Origin: Pseudomonas putida
Lineage (GTDB): Bacteria; Pseudomonadota; Gammaproteobacteria; Pseudomonadales; Pseudomonadaceae
Reading direction: 5' to 3'
DNA length: 64,000 nt
Assembly (NCBI RefSeq): GCF_028682175.1
Contig: NZ_JANHKS010000031.1
Location: 1 to 64,000, forward strand
Part shown: positions 25,660 to 34,438 of the stretch, in pieces
Layout: each line of letters begins with the position of its first letter
How positions within the stretch are numbered: position 1 is the first letter of the stretch
Translations under genes and position numbers: made by a program
The notes under the pieces: model-generated
Database searches by the model: none
Seen by the model: the letters and a program-made list of their open reading frames with translations, nothing else
Told to the model about the DNA's origin: nothing

Positions 25660-25797
25660 TCAGCGTTGGCCTTGGGCTTTCTTGCTATCACCGTCTTTCG
25701 CTCCGGCTTTCATCTCGATCGGCTGACCGAGTTCCTGTCGGGCTGCTGCGCTTTGCTGGGTTTGGCTTGGGAAGGGGAAGTTTGGGATTTCATGCAT
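25660..25797 (-). CDS. Possible 45-residue hydrophilic protein
   Basis: This is a short reading frame, MHEIPNFPFPSQTQQSAAARQELGQPIEMKAGAKDGDSKKAQGQR. It is preceded by a good ribosome site (GAGGAG, nine bases before the ATG). The protein is polar, without a membrane segment or known motif. The strong RBS and lack of overlap with another gene argue that it is expressed, but I cannot assign a family. Confidence 0.5.
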   Translation of the reverse strand: MHEIPNFPFPSQTQQSAAARQELGQPIEMKAGAKDGDSKKAQGQR

Positions 25798-26012
25798 CGT
25801 CTGTCGCTCCTCACAAGTTGCTTGGTTCGGTTCGCCGGTTGCGTTGTGCGCGTGTTTGCAAACCGCCCTGAGCTGCCGATCAGGCAGCGCGTCCATAAAA
25901 CGCAGAGGGAGAATACAGCACATCAAATGACAAACTGACTTTTAATGATGGCCGTTGGTCATGTAGTGGCGATGCGAGGCTACAACCAAAACCACCAGCC
26001 ACCCCCGAGCCC

Positions 26013-26102
26013 CGTAGGAGCGCGGTTGCCCGCGATGGCGGTGTGTCAGTTGTTGCATCTGTGGCTGACACACCGCAGTCGCGGGCAAGCGCGCTCCTAC
26101 AG
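26013..26102. repeat. REP pair (GTAGGAGCGCGGTTGCCCGC family)
   Basis: Inverted arms of the GTAGGAGCGCG(G/C)TTGCCCGC type lie just after the stop of the DUF2867 gene. They include an inner TGTGTCAG/CTGACACA symmetry. Confidence 0.9.
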
Positions 26103-26108
26103 AGGGGG

Positions 26109-26642
26109 TCATGGGATTCTGTTAAGCAGGGACCTCACCACCGCCCGGTGAAATGGAGCGATCAACCGCAGATAGCCTTTGCCCACCATCGTATGGGGGT
26201 TGACCGTCGATGACACGTAGACGCTTTGCGACTGAGGTTGCGAGATCAGCAGAACCTCGATCGTGACCTCAAAGTGTCGGTCTTCCAGAGTCAGCAGCAG
26301 CTTGTCGGCGTCGGACGACAGGACCCGAAAAAAGTCGAAATCGTCCCCAGTGCACACCGCCGCAGGCGGCGTGGTGCGGGAGCTGAATCCTCGGGTAGGC
26401 GTCATGCCCAGCCAGCGAACCAGGCCATCGCGAACGGCCAGCAAGCGAATCACCCAGGTCGGTGCTGCGCGGGTCATTTCCAGATAGGCGGCCAGAGGCG
26501 CGGTGAACCTTGCAGCCTGGAAGCGGCGTACAAAGCAGTCGCTGTAGTACACGTGGGGAAACAGATTCCCCCGCGAACTTTGCCGAGGGGGTTGTGAGGC
26601 CGTGGCGCGAGAAGCGCGAGCATAGCTGACGGCTTCCTCCAT
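26109..26642 (-). CDS. DUF2867 domain protein
   Basis: This 177-residue protein contains most of a DUF2867 domain. The core DSDCFVRRFQAARF-like start (YYSDCFVRRF) is followed by an aromatic/charged middle (WVIRLLAVRDGLVRWLGM). The end, HFEVTIEVLLISQPQSQSVYVSSTVNPHTMVGKGYLRLIAPFHRAVVRSLLNRI, is typical of the family's C-terminus. No function is established. The ATG at 26642 has an AAGGAGAG site eight bases upstream. It lies 100 bases downstream of phhC on the same strand, across a palindromic REP. Confidence 0.8.
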   Translation of the reverse strand: MEEAVSYARASRATASQPPRQSSRGNLFPHVYYSDCFVRRFQAARFTAPLAAYLEMTRAAPTWVIRLLAVRDGLVRWLGMTPTRGFSSRTTPPAAVCTGDDFDFFRVLSSDADKLLLTLEDRHFEVTIEVLLISQPQSQSVYVSSTVNPHTMVGKGYLRLIAPFHRAVVRSLLNRIP

Positions 26643-26673
26643 GATGATGACTCTCCTTGTGTCAAACAGCCTT

Positions 26674-26735
26674 GTAGCAGCCCGGGCGGGCGGCGCACGG
26701 CTTGCCGGCAGGTTACCCCTGCCGGCAGGTGAAAC
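26674..26735. repeat. REP variant with 15-base insertion and strong hairpin
   Basis: GTAGCAG is followed by CCCGGGCGGGCGGCG (26681-26695) and then the usual CACGGCTTGCC arm. The end forms a perfect hairpin TGCCGGCAGG-TTACC-CCTGCCGGCA (26704-26728). It separates phhC from the DUF2867 gene. Confidence 0.78.
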
Positions 26736-26742
26736 TACAGAA

Positions 26743-27939
26743 TCAATCCTTGCATACCGCCGCAAACGCCGCTGCCAGCGCATCCAGGCGCGTGGCGTCG
26801 ATGCCGGCGACGTTGGCGCGGCCGGCGGCGACCATGTAGACGCTGTGTTCCTTGCGCAGGCGGGCGACCTGGTCGTCGCTCATGCCGGTGTAGGAGAACA
26901 TGCCGCGTTGGACGCCGATGTGGGCGAAGCGCTCACCCAGGCCCAGCGGGGTCAGGGCTTCGACCAGGCCCAGGCGCAGTTGCGCAATGCGGCTGCGCAT
27001 TTCTTCCACTTCGTCGGCCCACAGGGCCTTGAGCTCCGGGTCCCCGAGGATTTCGGCGACTACGGCAGCGCCGTGATCCGGCGGGTTGGACCACAGGTTG
27101 CGTGCGGTGGCCGACAACTGGCTGCGAACGTCTGCCAGTTTTTCGCTGGTGTCGGCGCACACCAGCAGCGCCCCCGTGCGTTCGCGGTACAGGCCGAAGT
27201 TCTTCGAACAGGAACTGGTAATCAGCAGCTCCGGCAACTCGGCGGCAAACAGGCGCACCGCCCAGGCGTCCTCCTGCAGGCCGTCGCCGAAGCCCTGATA
27301 GGCGAAGTCGATCAGCGGCAGCAGGTTGCGGCGCTTGACGATCTTCAGCACTTCACGCCAGTCGTCGTGGCCCAGGTCAAAGCCGGTGGGGTTGTGGCAG
27401 CAGGCGTGCAGCAGGACCACGTCCCCTTCCGGCACGGTGTTCAAGGCTTCCAGCATGGCCGGCACGTTGAGCTTGTTGTCGCTGCCCACGTAGGGATAGT
27501 GGCTGACCTTGAGGCCCGCTGCGGCATAGATGGTTTCGTGGATCGGCCAGGTCGGGTCGCTCAGCCAGATGCCTTTGCCGGGCAGGCAATTGGCGATGAA
27601 GTCAGCCGAGAGGCGCAGGGCACCGGTGCCACCCGGGGTCTGGGTGGCGCCCACGCGTTTTTGCGCGATCAGCGGCGAGTCTTCGCCCATCACCAGTTCA
27701 CAGATCAGCGCACCGAATCGCGGCTCGCCATGGCCGCCGATGTAGGTCTTGGTCGGCTGCGAATCCACCAGACGCTGTTCGGCCAGCTTGACCGCTCGGG
27801 GAATGGTGGTCAGGCCCTGCGCGTCCTTGTACACGCCAACGCCCAGGTCGAACTTGTTCGGGTTGGGGTCGCTGGCGTAGGCCTGGATCAGGCCAAGAAT
27901 GGGATCGTCCGGTACGCGCTGAATCTGTGAAAAATGCAT
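26743..27939 (-). CDS. phhC: Aromatic-amino-acid aminotransferase PhhC
   Basis: This 398-residue class I PLP aminotransferase converts tyrosine/phenylalanine and 2-oxoglutarate to the aryl-pyruvates. Motifs include LGVGVYKDAQGLTTIP, GGTGALRLSADFIAN and LHACCHNPTGFDL. The PLP-binding region is LITSSCSKNFGLYRERTGAL, the Lys in SKNFG forming the Schiff base, and AGRANVAGID holds the substrate-carboxylate arginine. It is the last gene of the phhABC operon, and its ATG abuts the phhB TAA. This fits tyrosine catabolism after PhhA. Confidence 0.95.
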   Translation of the reverse strand: MHFSQIQRVPDDPILGLIQAYASDPNPNKFDLGVGVYKDAQGLTTIPRAVKLAEQRLVDSQPTKTYIGGHGEPRFGALICELVMGEDSPLIAQKRVGATQTPGGTGALRLSADFIANCLPGKGIWLSDPTWPIHETIYAAAGLKVSHYPYVGSDNKLNVPAMLEALNTVPEGDVVLLHACCHNPTGFDLGHDDWREVLKIVKRRNLLPLIDFAYQGFGDGLQEDAWAVRLFAAELPELLITSSCSKNFGLYRERTGALLVCADTSEKLADVRSQLSATARNLWSNPPDHGAAVVAEILGDPELKALWADEVEEMRSRIAQLRLGLVEALTPLGLGERFAHIGVQRGMFSYTGMSDDQVARLRKEHSVYMVAAGRANVAGIDATRLDALAAAFAAVCKD

Positions 27940-28311
27940 TTACTTACGGCCCTCGGCGCCTTTGGCCACCTCGTCGGTGCGGGCGGCCATGATGAAGTCG
28001 TTGCGGTGCAGCCCCTTGATCGAGTGGCTCCACCAGGTCACGGTCACCTTGCCCCATTCGGTCAAGAGACCCGGGTGGTGACCTTCGGCTTCGGCAATTT
28101 CGCCGACCGCGTTGGTAAACGCCAGCGCAAATTTGAAATTCTTGAAGAGATAGACCTTCTCCAGTTGCATCACGCCATCACGGACTTCGATGTTCCAGTC
28201 CGGAATCTGGCGCAGCAGTTCTGGCAATTCGGCTTCGCTGACCTGTGGCGCGTCGGCACGGCAGGCTTCGCAGTGGGCCTGATTCAGCGGGTTTGATTGG
28301 GGAGCGGTCAT
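27940..28311 (-). CDS. phhB: Pterin-4a-carbinolamine dehydratase PhhB
   Basis: This 123-residue enzyme recycles the 4a-hydroxy-tetrahydropterin formed by PhhA. The family active-site block is intact: AEAEGHHPGLLTEWGKVTVTWWSHSIKGLHRNDFIMAARTD, with the two adjacent His, a third His, and Asp. The N-terminal cysteines (HCEACRADAPQVSEAELPELLRQIPDW) match the pseudomonad PhhB form. It lies 15 bases after phhA, and its stop is directly followed by the phhC start, giving an operon with coupled translation. Confidence 0.96.
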   Translation of the reverse strand: MTAPQSNPLNQAHCEACRADAPQVSEAELPELLRQIPDWNIEVRDGVMQLEKVYLFKNFKFALAFTNAVGEIAEAEGHHPGLLTEWGKVTVTWWSHSIKGLHRNDFIMAARTDEVAKGAEGRK

Positions 28312-28326
28312 GAAGGTTTTCCTTTG

Positions 28327-29115
28327 TCAGGCAGCTTTGTTTTTAGGGGGAAAGCGTGGGGCGTGCAGACCCAGTTCGGTGGCGGTGCGCACCATGCCCA
28401 TGATGTCCTCGTGGGCGAGGTCGAACAGGCGCTTGAGATCCGGCAGCACAAAATAAAGGGGCTGCAGGATGTCGATGCGATACGGCGTGCGCATGGCTTC
28501 GATCGGGTCGAAGGCCTGATGTTCAGGTGTAGAGGACAGGCTGTAAACCGTCTCCTTGGGCGATGAGAGGATGCCGCCGCCGTAGATCTTGCGGCCCTGG
28601 GCAGTGTCCACCAGGCCAAATTCGATGGTCATCCAGTAGAGACGGGCAAGATACACGCGCTGCTCTTTGCTGGCTGCCAGACCCAGCTTGCCGTATGTGT
28701 GGGTAAATTCCGCAAACCAGGGGTTGGTCAGCAGCGGGCAGTGTCCGAAAACTTCATGGAAGATGTCGGGCTCTTGCAGGTAATCCAGTTCTTCCGGGGT
28801 ACGAATGAAGGTGGCCACGGGAAAGCGCTTGCTGGCCAGCAGTTCGAAGAAGGTCTGAAAGGGGATCAATGCCGGAACGCGGGCAACTTGCCAGCCGGTA
28901 GTGGCTTCCAGCACTCGATTGATCTCGGCCAGTTGCGGAATGCGCTCATGGGGCAGGGCCAGTTGCTCGATGCCGTCGAGGTATTCCTGGCAGGCGCGAC
29001 CTTCGATCACCTTCAACTGACGGGTGATCAAGGTGTTCCACACGCCGTGTTCGGCTTCGGGGTAATGGATGAAGCCGCTGGCGTCGGGTTCTCGGGCGAC
29101 GTACTGCGTGCTCAT
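28327..29115 (-). CDS. phhA: Phenylalanine 4-monooxygenase PhhA
   Basis: This 262-residue non-haem iron, tetrahydropterin-dependent enzyme converts phenylalanine to tyrosine. The iron ligands are His120 and His125 (PDIFHEVFGHCPLL) and Glu165 (YWMTIEFGL). Pterin contacts lie in the LIPFQTFFELLASKRFPVATFIR block. Length matches the P. aeruginosa protein. The start MSTQYVAREP has a GGAG site; an ORF extension of 72 codons upstream is not used. It is the first gene of phhABC and divergent from phhR, with a TyrR-like box between. Confidence 0.97.
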   Translation of the reverse strand: MSTQYVAREPDASGFIHYPEAEHGVWNTLITRQLKVIEGRACQEYLDGIEQLALPHERIPQLAEINRVLEATTGWQVARVPALIPFQTFFELLASKRFPVATFIRTPEELDYLQEPDIFHEVFGHCPLLTNPWFAEFTHTYGKLGLAASKEQRVYLARLYWMTIEFGLVDTAQGRKIYGGGILSSPKETVYSLSSTPEHQAFDPIEAMRTPYRIDILQPLYFVLPDLKRLFDLAHEDIMGMVRTATELGLHAPRFPPKNKAA

Positions 29116-29252
29116 GGTGCTCTCCTGAATGGTTTGTTCTTGTTCTTGAGCAATGGGTTGCGGGTTCGTCCCGCTTGTGGATATAGATACCGGTTTGTGT
29201 GCCATTTGCCGCGAGGGGGCTGTGACTGGAGGCGCGGGAAATCTGTGTTGCC

Positions 29253-29270
29253 TGTAAAGAAATCCTGACA
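29253..29270. promoter_or_regulatory. Possible PhhR (TyrR-like) box
   Basis: TGTAAA-GAAATC-CTGACA matches the TyrR-type consensus TGTAAA-N6-TTTACA at 10 of 12 positions. It lies 138 bases upstream of phhA and 141 upstream of phhR, in the 295-base divergent region. I found no convincing -24/-12 (RpoN) promoter for phhA. Confidence 0.65.
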
Positions 29271-29337
29271 GCCATTGGAGGGGGCGCGAAATATCGGCCT
29301 TAAATCGCCGCAGACAAGCTTGAACTGTCACGTATTC

Positions 29338-29366
29338 TTGACGATAAACTTTGACTCATCATAAAA
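29338..29366 (+). promoter_or_regulatory. Sigma-70 promoter of phhR
   Basis: TTGACG (29338-29343), a spacer of 17 and ATAAAA (29361-29366) are followed by the phhR start at 29411. Confidence 0.65.
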
Positions 29367-29410
29367 AAGCGTCTGGTGACTATTCCCAGCCCTCAATGAG
29401 TCGACTTCCC

Positions 29411-30964
29411 ATGCGCATCAAAGTGCATTGCCAGAACCGCGTCGGCATCCTGCGCGACATTCTAGAACTGCTGGTTTCCTACGGTGTGAACGTTTCCGGC
29501 GGGGAGGTGGGCGGCGAATTCGGCGACGCGATCTACCTGCGTTGTCCGAATCTCATCAACCTGCAATTCCAGGCGCTGGGTCCGAAATTCGAAGCGATCC
29601 CCGGGGTGTTCGGCGTCAAGCGTGTGGGATTGATGCCCAGCGAGCGTCGGCACATGGAGCTGAACGCCTTGCTGGGCGCGCTGGAGTTTCCGGTGCTGTC
29701 CATCGACATGGGCGGTTCCATCGTGGCGGCCAACCGGGCGGCGGCGCAGTTGCTCGGGGTCAGGGTCGATGAAGTGCCGGGCATCCCGCTCTCTCGCTAC
29801 GCCGAGGATTTCGATCTGCCGCAACTGGTGCGCACCAACCGCTCGCGCATCAACGGGCTGCGGGTAAAAGTGAAGGGTGATGTGTTTCTGGCCGACATCG
29901 CGCCGCTGCAATCCGAACACGAAGACAGCGAGGCCATGGCCGGTGCCGTGCTGACGCTGCATCGCGCCGACCGTGTAGGTGAGCACATCTACAACGTGCG
30001 CAAGCAGGAGCTGCGCGGCTTCGACAGTATTTTCCAGAGCTCGAAAGTGATGGCCGCCGTGGTTCGCGAAGCCCGGCGCATGGCGCCGCTGGACGCACCG
30101 CTACTGATAGAAGGCGAGACTGGCACCGGCAAGGAACTGCTGGCGCGGGCCTGCCACCTGGCGAGCCCGCGCGGCCAGTCGCCGATGATGGCGCTCAACT
30201 GCGCGGGGCTTTCCGAGTCGATGGCGGAAACCGAGCTGTTCGGTTACGGCCCCGGCGCTTTCGAGGGCGCGCGGGCGGAGGGCAAGCTGGGGCTGCTGGA
30301 ACTGACGGCGGGCGGCACGCTGTTTCTCGACGGCGTGGCCGAGATGAGCGCCCGGTTGCAAGCCAAATTATTACGTTACCTGCAGGACGGCTGTTTCCGT
30401 CGGGTGGGCAGCGATGAAGAGGTGTTTCTGGATGTGCGGGTGATCTGCGCGACCCAGGTGGACTTGTCCGAATTGTGCGCACGCGGCGAGTTTCGTCAGG
30501 ATCTCTATCATCGCCTCAATGTGCTGTCGCTGCACATTCCGCCGCTGCGTGAGTGTCTGGATGGCCTCGATCCGCTGGTGCAGCATTTTCTGGATCAGGC
30601 CAGCCGCCAGATCGGCTGTCCGCTGCCGGGCATCTCCGCCCCGGCCATGGAGCGCCTGGCCCAGTACCATTGGCCGGGCAACGTGCGGCAACTGGAAAAC
30701 GTATTGTTTCAGGCGGTGTCGTTGTGCGAGGGCGGGATGGTCAAGGCCGAGCACATTCGCTTGCCCGATTATGGCGTGCGCCAGCCGCTGGGGGATTTCT
30801 CCCTTGAAGGCGGGCTTGAAGATATTGTCGGGCGTTTTGAAAAGGCGGTACTTGAACAGCTATATGCGGCGCATCCGAGTAGTCGGTTATTGGGTAAACG
30901 ACTGGGTGTTTCCCATACGACCATTGCCAATAAGTTGAAACTTTATGGGGTAGGATCAACTTAA
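29411..30964 (+). CDS. phhR: TyrR-family regulator PhhR
   Basis: This 517-residue regulator responds to aromatic amino acids. The N-terminal ACT domain (MRIKVHCQNRVGILRDILELLVSYGVNVSGGEV) is followed by a PAS domain (about 80-190) and an AAA+ domain with Walker A GETGTGKE. A C-terminal Fis-type HTH (GKRLGVSHTTIANKLKLYG) ends it. The sigma-54 contact loop normally reading GAFTGA is GAFEGA here, as in TyrR proteins that activate sigma-70 promoters. It is divergent from phhABC. The start at MRIKVH is chosen over an ATG 20 codons upstream because the ACT domain begins there. Confidence 0.95.
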   Translation: MRIKVHCQNRVGILRDILELLVSYGVNVSGGEVGGEFGDAIYLRCPNLINLQFQALGPKFEAIPGVFGVKRVGLMPSERRHMELNALLGALEFPVLSIDMGGSIVAANRAAAQLLGVRVDEVPGIPLSRYAEDFDLPQLVRTNRSRINGLRVKVKGDVFLADIAPLQSEHEDSEAMAGAVLTLHRADRVGEHIYNVRKQELRGFDSIFQSSKVMAAVVREARRMAPLDAPLLIEGETGTGKELLARACHLASPRGQSPMMALNCAGLSESMAETELFGYGPGAFEGARAEGKLGLLELTAGGTLFLDGVAEMSARLQAKLLRYLQDGCFRRVGSDEEVFLDVRVICATQVDLSELCARGEFRQDLYHRLNVLSLHIPPLRECLDGLDPLVQHFLDQASRQIGCPLPGISAPAMERLAQYHWPGNVRQLENVLFQAVSLCEGGMVKAEHIRLPDYGVRQPLGDFSLEGGLEDIVGRFEKAVLEQLYAAHPSSRLLGKRLGVSHTTIANKLKLYGVGST

Positions 30965-30970
30965 CGCGTG

Positions 30971-31062
30971 CCTGTAGGAGTGAGCTTGCTCGCGATAGCG
31001 GTATATCTGCCAGATATATTAAGCAGATGTATCGCCATCGCGAGCAAGCTCACTCCTACAGG
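30971..31062. repeat. REP pair (GTAGGAGTGAGCTTGCTCGC family)
   Basis: Inverted GTAGGAGTGAGCTTGCTCGC arms lie between the convergent phhR and DUF2790 genes. Confidence 0.93.
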
Positions 31063-31076
31063 AGAGTGTGTTCTGT

Positions 31077-31343
31077 TTAACCGTTACTGCACCCGTTGCC
31101 CATCACCAGGTACTCGAGCACGTGGCGCTGGCCATGGGAGTCTTCGTAGGTCATGTGCTGTGGCACCACGTTGCAGACGTTGGGCGTTTCGTCCACGGAG
31201 ATGACTTTGGCGATGTCCAGGTCGGTCGAGTAGATGTAGTGCTCGACAGGTTGTGCTTGGCTGGAAATTTCACTCGGTCCGTCCTGCGCCATTGCCGCGG
31301 CGCTGAAACCACAAAGAGCCATTACAACCAGTGCAGCTTTCAT
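31077..31343 (-). CDS. DUF2790 small periplasmic protein
   Basis: This 88-residue protein has a signal peptide (MKAALVVMALCGFSAAAMAQ). The mature domain has family features YIYSTDLDIAKVISVDE, CNVVPQHMTYEDSHGQRHVLEYLVMGNGC and two cysteines likely to form a disulfide. DUF2790 proteins occur as several copies in Pseudomonas, often stress- or metal-responsive, without a defined role. The gene stands alone, divergent from acsA across about 450 bases. Confidence 0.88.
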   Translation of the reverse strand: MKAALVVMALCGFSAAAMAQDGPSEISSQAQPVEHYIYSTDLDIAKVISVDETPNVCNVVPQHMTYEDSHGQRHVLEYLVMGNGCSNG

Positions 31344-31794
31344 TACAAGTTTCCTCTCGGTTGCTTCATCGCCCCGGGCTGATCGTCAATTGCGCTCGGC
31401 CGGGTGCACAAGGCCCTTGTGGGGCCCTGTGAGAAGCCAGTGAACTATCGGTTTAGTTGCCAGATCGACAAGCCGGTGTGGGGGGCTGTTAGTTGTCAAT
31501 CGTTTGCCGTGTTGGCGAAACGAATTCTAGGCTCGCAGGAAATATTCATATAGAAACCATTTTGATAAAGACTATTGAGCATTCCGGTAACAATCGCGAA
31601 ATCGACCTTGAAACAGTCGCCGCGCCTAGTTCTTTGGTCGTAGTTCGAATATGAAGATTTGCCGCGCAACGGCCACTTCAGGGCGTTTCGGCGTTATGCT
31701 GATGGCCGGTAAGACCATCGTCGAATGGCTTTCGCGGCCATCGGCAGATACAACGGTTGCATACAAAAACAACATTTCCACCGAGGTAAGAAAG
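31344..31794. other. Intergenic region with divergent promoters of DUF2790 gene and acsA
   Basis: The 451 bases contain the DUF2790 leader on one side and the acsA leader on the other. I see no stable REP, RNA gene or protein start with a good RBS, apart from an in-frame 48-codon extension of acsA (from 31651) without family similarity. acsA in pseudomonads is induced through two-component regulators; I could not identify their binding site here. Confidence 0.6.
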
Positions 31795-33750
31795 ATGAGT
31801 GCGGCTTCCCTGTACCCCGTTCGCCCTGAAGTGGCAGCCAATACGCTGACAGACGAGGCGACCTACAAGGCCATGTACCAGCAGTCGGTGGTCAACCCCG
31901 ATGGCTTCTGGCGTGAGCAGGCCAAGCGCCTGGATTGGATCAAGCCTTTCACCACCGTCAAACAGACCTCCTTCGACGATCACCGCGTCGACATCAAGTG
32001 GTTCGCCGATGGCACCCTGAACGTTTCCTATAACTGCCTCGACCGTCATCTGGCCGAGCGTGGCGATCAGGTCGCGATCATCTGGGAAGGCGACGACCCT
32101 TCCGAAAGCCGCAACATCACCTACCGCGAACTGCATGAAGAAGTCTGCAAGTTCGCCAACGCCCTGCGCGGCCAGGATGTACACCGCGGTGACGTGGTTA
32201 CCATCTACATGCCGATGATCCCTGAAGCCGTGGTCGCGATGCTGGCCTGTGCCCGTATCGGCGCGATCCACTCGGTGGTGTTCGGCGGCTTCTCCCCCGA
32301 GGCGTTGGCCGGTCGCATCATCGACTGCCGCTCCAAGGTGGTCATCACCGCCGACGAAGGCCTGCGTGGCGGCAAGAAGACGGCGCTCAAGGCCAACGTC
32401 GACCGCGCCCTGACCAACCCTGAAACCAGCAGCGTGCAGAAAGTCATCGTCTGCAAGCGCACCGGCGGCGATATCGAGTGGAACCGCCATCGCGACATCT
32501 GGTACCACACCCTGCTCGAAGTGGCATCGACCACCTGCGCCCCCAAGGAAATGGGCGCCGAAGAGTCGCTGTTCATCCTCTACACCTCCGGTTCCACCGG
32601 CAAGCCCAAGGGCGTGCTGCACACCACCGCAGGCTACCTGCTGTACGCCGCGCTGACCCACGAGCGCGTGTTCGACTACAAACCGGGTGAAACCTACTGG
32701 TGCACCGCCGACGTGGGCTGGGTCACCGGCCACAGCTACATCGTCTACGGCCCGCTGGCCAACGGTGCGACCACGCTGCTGTTCGAAGGCATTCCGAACT
32801 ACCCGGACATCACCCGTATGTCGAAGATCATCGACAAGCACAAGGTGAACATCCTCTACACCGCCCCGACCGCCATCCGCGCGATGATGGCCGAAGGCAC
32901 CAAGGCCGTCGAAGGCGCTGATGGCTCGAGCCTGCGCCTGCTGGGTTCGGTGGGCGAGCCGATCAACCCGGAAGCCTGGAACTGGTACTACAACACCGTC
33001 GGCAAGCAGAACTGCCCGATTGTCGACACCTGGTGGCAGACCGAAACCGGCGGCATCCTCATCAGCCCGCTGCCAGGCGCCACGGCCCTCAAGCCGGGCT
33101 CGGCGACCCGTCCGTTCTTCGGCGTGATCCCGGCGCTTGTGGACAACCTGGGCAACCTGATCGAGGGCGCGGCCGAAGGCAACCTGGTGATTCTCGATTC
33201 GTGGCCTGGCCAGTCGCGCAGCCTGTACGGCGACCACGACCGTTTCGTCGACACCTACTTCAAGACCTTCCGCGGCATGTACTTCACCGGCGACGGCGCC
33301 CGTCGCGATGAAGACGGCTACTACTGGATCACCGGCCGGGTGGACGACGTGCTCAACGTATCCGGCCACCGCATGGGCACCGCCGAGATCGAGAGCGCGA
33401 TGGTTGCGCACCCGAAAGTCGCCGAAGCCGCAGTGGTCGGGGTGCCTCACGACCTGAAAGGGCAGGGCATCTATGTCTACGTGACGTTGAACGGTGGCGA
33501 GGTGCCGGACGAGGCGCTGCGCATCGAACTGCGCAACTGGGTGCGCAAGGAGATTGGCCCGATTGCCTCGCCTGACGTGATTCAGTGGGCGCCGGGCCTG
33601 CCCAAGACCCGCTCGGGCAAGATCATGCGCCGCATCCTGCGCAAGATCGCCACCGGTGAGTACGATCAACTGGGCGATATCTCGACCCTGGCCGATCCGG
33701 GCGTCGTGGCCCATCTGGTGGAAACCCACAAGACCATGAACGTCGCCTGA
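31795..33750 (+). CDS. acsA: Acetyl-coenzyme A synthetase
   Basis: This 651-residue acyl-adenylate-forming enzyme makes acetyl-CoA from acetate, ATP and CoA. Motifs are the P-loop YTSGSTGKPKG, the TWWQTETGG loop, the YFTGDGARRDEDGYYWITGRVDD hinge region and the C-terminal TRSGKIMRRILRKI. In the last, Lys609 is the residue that is controlled by acetylation in homologues. The start MSAASLYPVRPEV gives the usual length with a GAGGTAAG site; the longer ORF start is discounted. It is monocistronic with a strong terminator. Confidence 0.97.
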   Translation: MSAASLYPVRPEVAANTLTDEATYKAMYQQSVVNPDGFWREQAKRLDWIKPFTTVKQTSFDDHRVDIKWFADGTLNVSYNCLDRHLAERGDQVAIIWEGDDPSESRNITYRELHEEVCKFANALRGQDVHRGDVVTIYMPMIPEAVVAMLACARIGAIHSVVFGGFSPEALAGRIIDCRSKVVITADEGLRGGKKTALKANVDRALTNPETSSVQKVIVCKRTGGDIEWNRHRDIWYHTLLEVASTTCAPKEMGAEESLFILYTSGSTGKPKGVLHTTAGYLLYAALTHERVFDYKPGETYWCTADVGWVTGHSYIVYGPLANGATTLLFEGIPNYPDITRMSKIIDKHKVNILYTAPTAIRAMMAEGTKAVEGADGSSLRLLGSVGEPINPEAWNWYYNTVGKQNCPIVDTWWQTETGGILISPLPGATALKPGSATRPFFGVIPALVDNLGNLIEGAAEGNLVILDSWPGQSRSLYGDHDRFVDTYFKTFRGMYFTGDGARRDEDGYYWITGRVDDVLNVSGHRMGTAEIESAMVAHPKVAEAAVVGVPHDLKGQGIYVYVTLNGGEVPDEALRIELRNWVRKEIGPIASPDVIQWAPGLPKTRSGKIMRRILRKIATGEYDQLGDISTLADPGVVAHLVETHKTMNVA

Positions 33751-33768
33751 CGCTCGTACGTCCCGAAC

Positions 33769-33803
33769 GCCCCGCCCGGTGAAAGCCGCGCGGGGCTTTT
33801 TTT
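33769..33803 (+). terminator. Intrinsic terminator after acsA
   Basis: GCCCCGC (33769-33775) pairs with GCGGGGC (33790-33796), and is followed by seven T. Confidence 0.93.
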
Positions 33804-33850
33804 CGTATACCTGCTCGGGACTCACCCGGATTTCTGATATTGCGACGACC

Positions 33851-33947
33851 CCTGTGGGAGTGAGCTTGCTCACGAAGGGGGCGGTACATCCGCTGTATCT
33901 CCATCGCTCATGCATCCGTCTTCGTGGGCGAGCCCACTCCCACAGGG
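33851..33947. repeat. REP pair (GTGGGAGTGAGCTTGCTCAC type)
   Basis: Imperfect inverted arms GTGGGAGTGAGCTTGCTCAC and GTGGGCGAGCCCACTCCCAC lie between acsA and aotJ. From 33948 to 34261 I see no gene or repeat; the aotJ promoter begins at 34262. Confidence 0.88.
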
Positions 33948-34261
33948 ATTAGTGCAAGCCCGATACCACGGGAATACGCACAGGCGGACACGTTGAAAAA
34001 AAATCGGGATATATCGATTTGTTACCGCCCACCCCAGTGTCGTGGCGATGCATGAGCGGTTGAGGCCTTTGACCCCGAAACCCCTGCAACTCATCGCCCC
34101 AAAGCCATCACTGGCCACGCTGGACTTGCCGGATTAGAAGGCTTTGCCAATAATGGGCGCGTTATTTGCTTCGTTGATAGGTTTGCTCTCGTCGCTCCTT
34201 GCATATTGTTCTGGAGCTGTCAATCAGGCTGAATGGCTTTCTCGGTGCTTCTGTAACTAGT

Positions 34262-34304
34262 TGTCGCATTGAAGAAATATCGACTTAAAGCCTGCCGCTA
34301 AAAT
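34262..34304 (+). promoter_or_regulatory. ArgR half-site and promoter of the aot operon
   Basis: TGTCGC-N8-AA (34262-34277) matches the P. aeruginosa ArgR half-site exactly. It lies just upstream of, and overlaps, the poor -35 position of a possible -10 (TAAAAT, 34299-34304). This is the arrangement of an activator-dependent promoter. A further TGTCGC lies at 34410. Confidence 0.72.
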
Positions 34305-34438
34305 GCCGATCACTCGCCGAAGGCTTGTCGGGCCATGAACCCGCCAGCGCCTCGCGTCGCAATTTCAGATAGTCCTTCTGCTCATCGGGCGTTACCGCCC
34401 ATGGTCACTTGTCGCGTTTTACCGATGGAGTTCCAAGA

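Noticed and set aside
29116..29280. TGGCAC near 29192 (minus strand) as a -24 element for phhA
   Set aside because: The matching -12 is CCGG, not TTGC, at the required distance.
31678..33915. Long minus-strand frame opposite acsA
   Set aside because: Antisense shadow of a clear acetyl-CoA synthetase gene.
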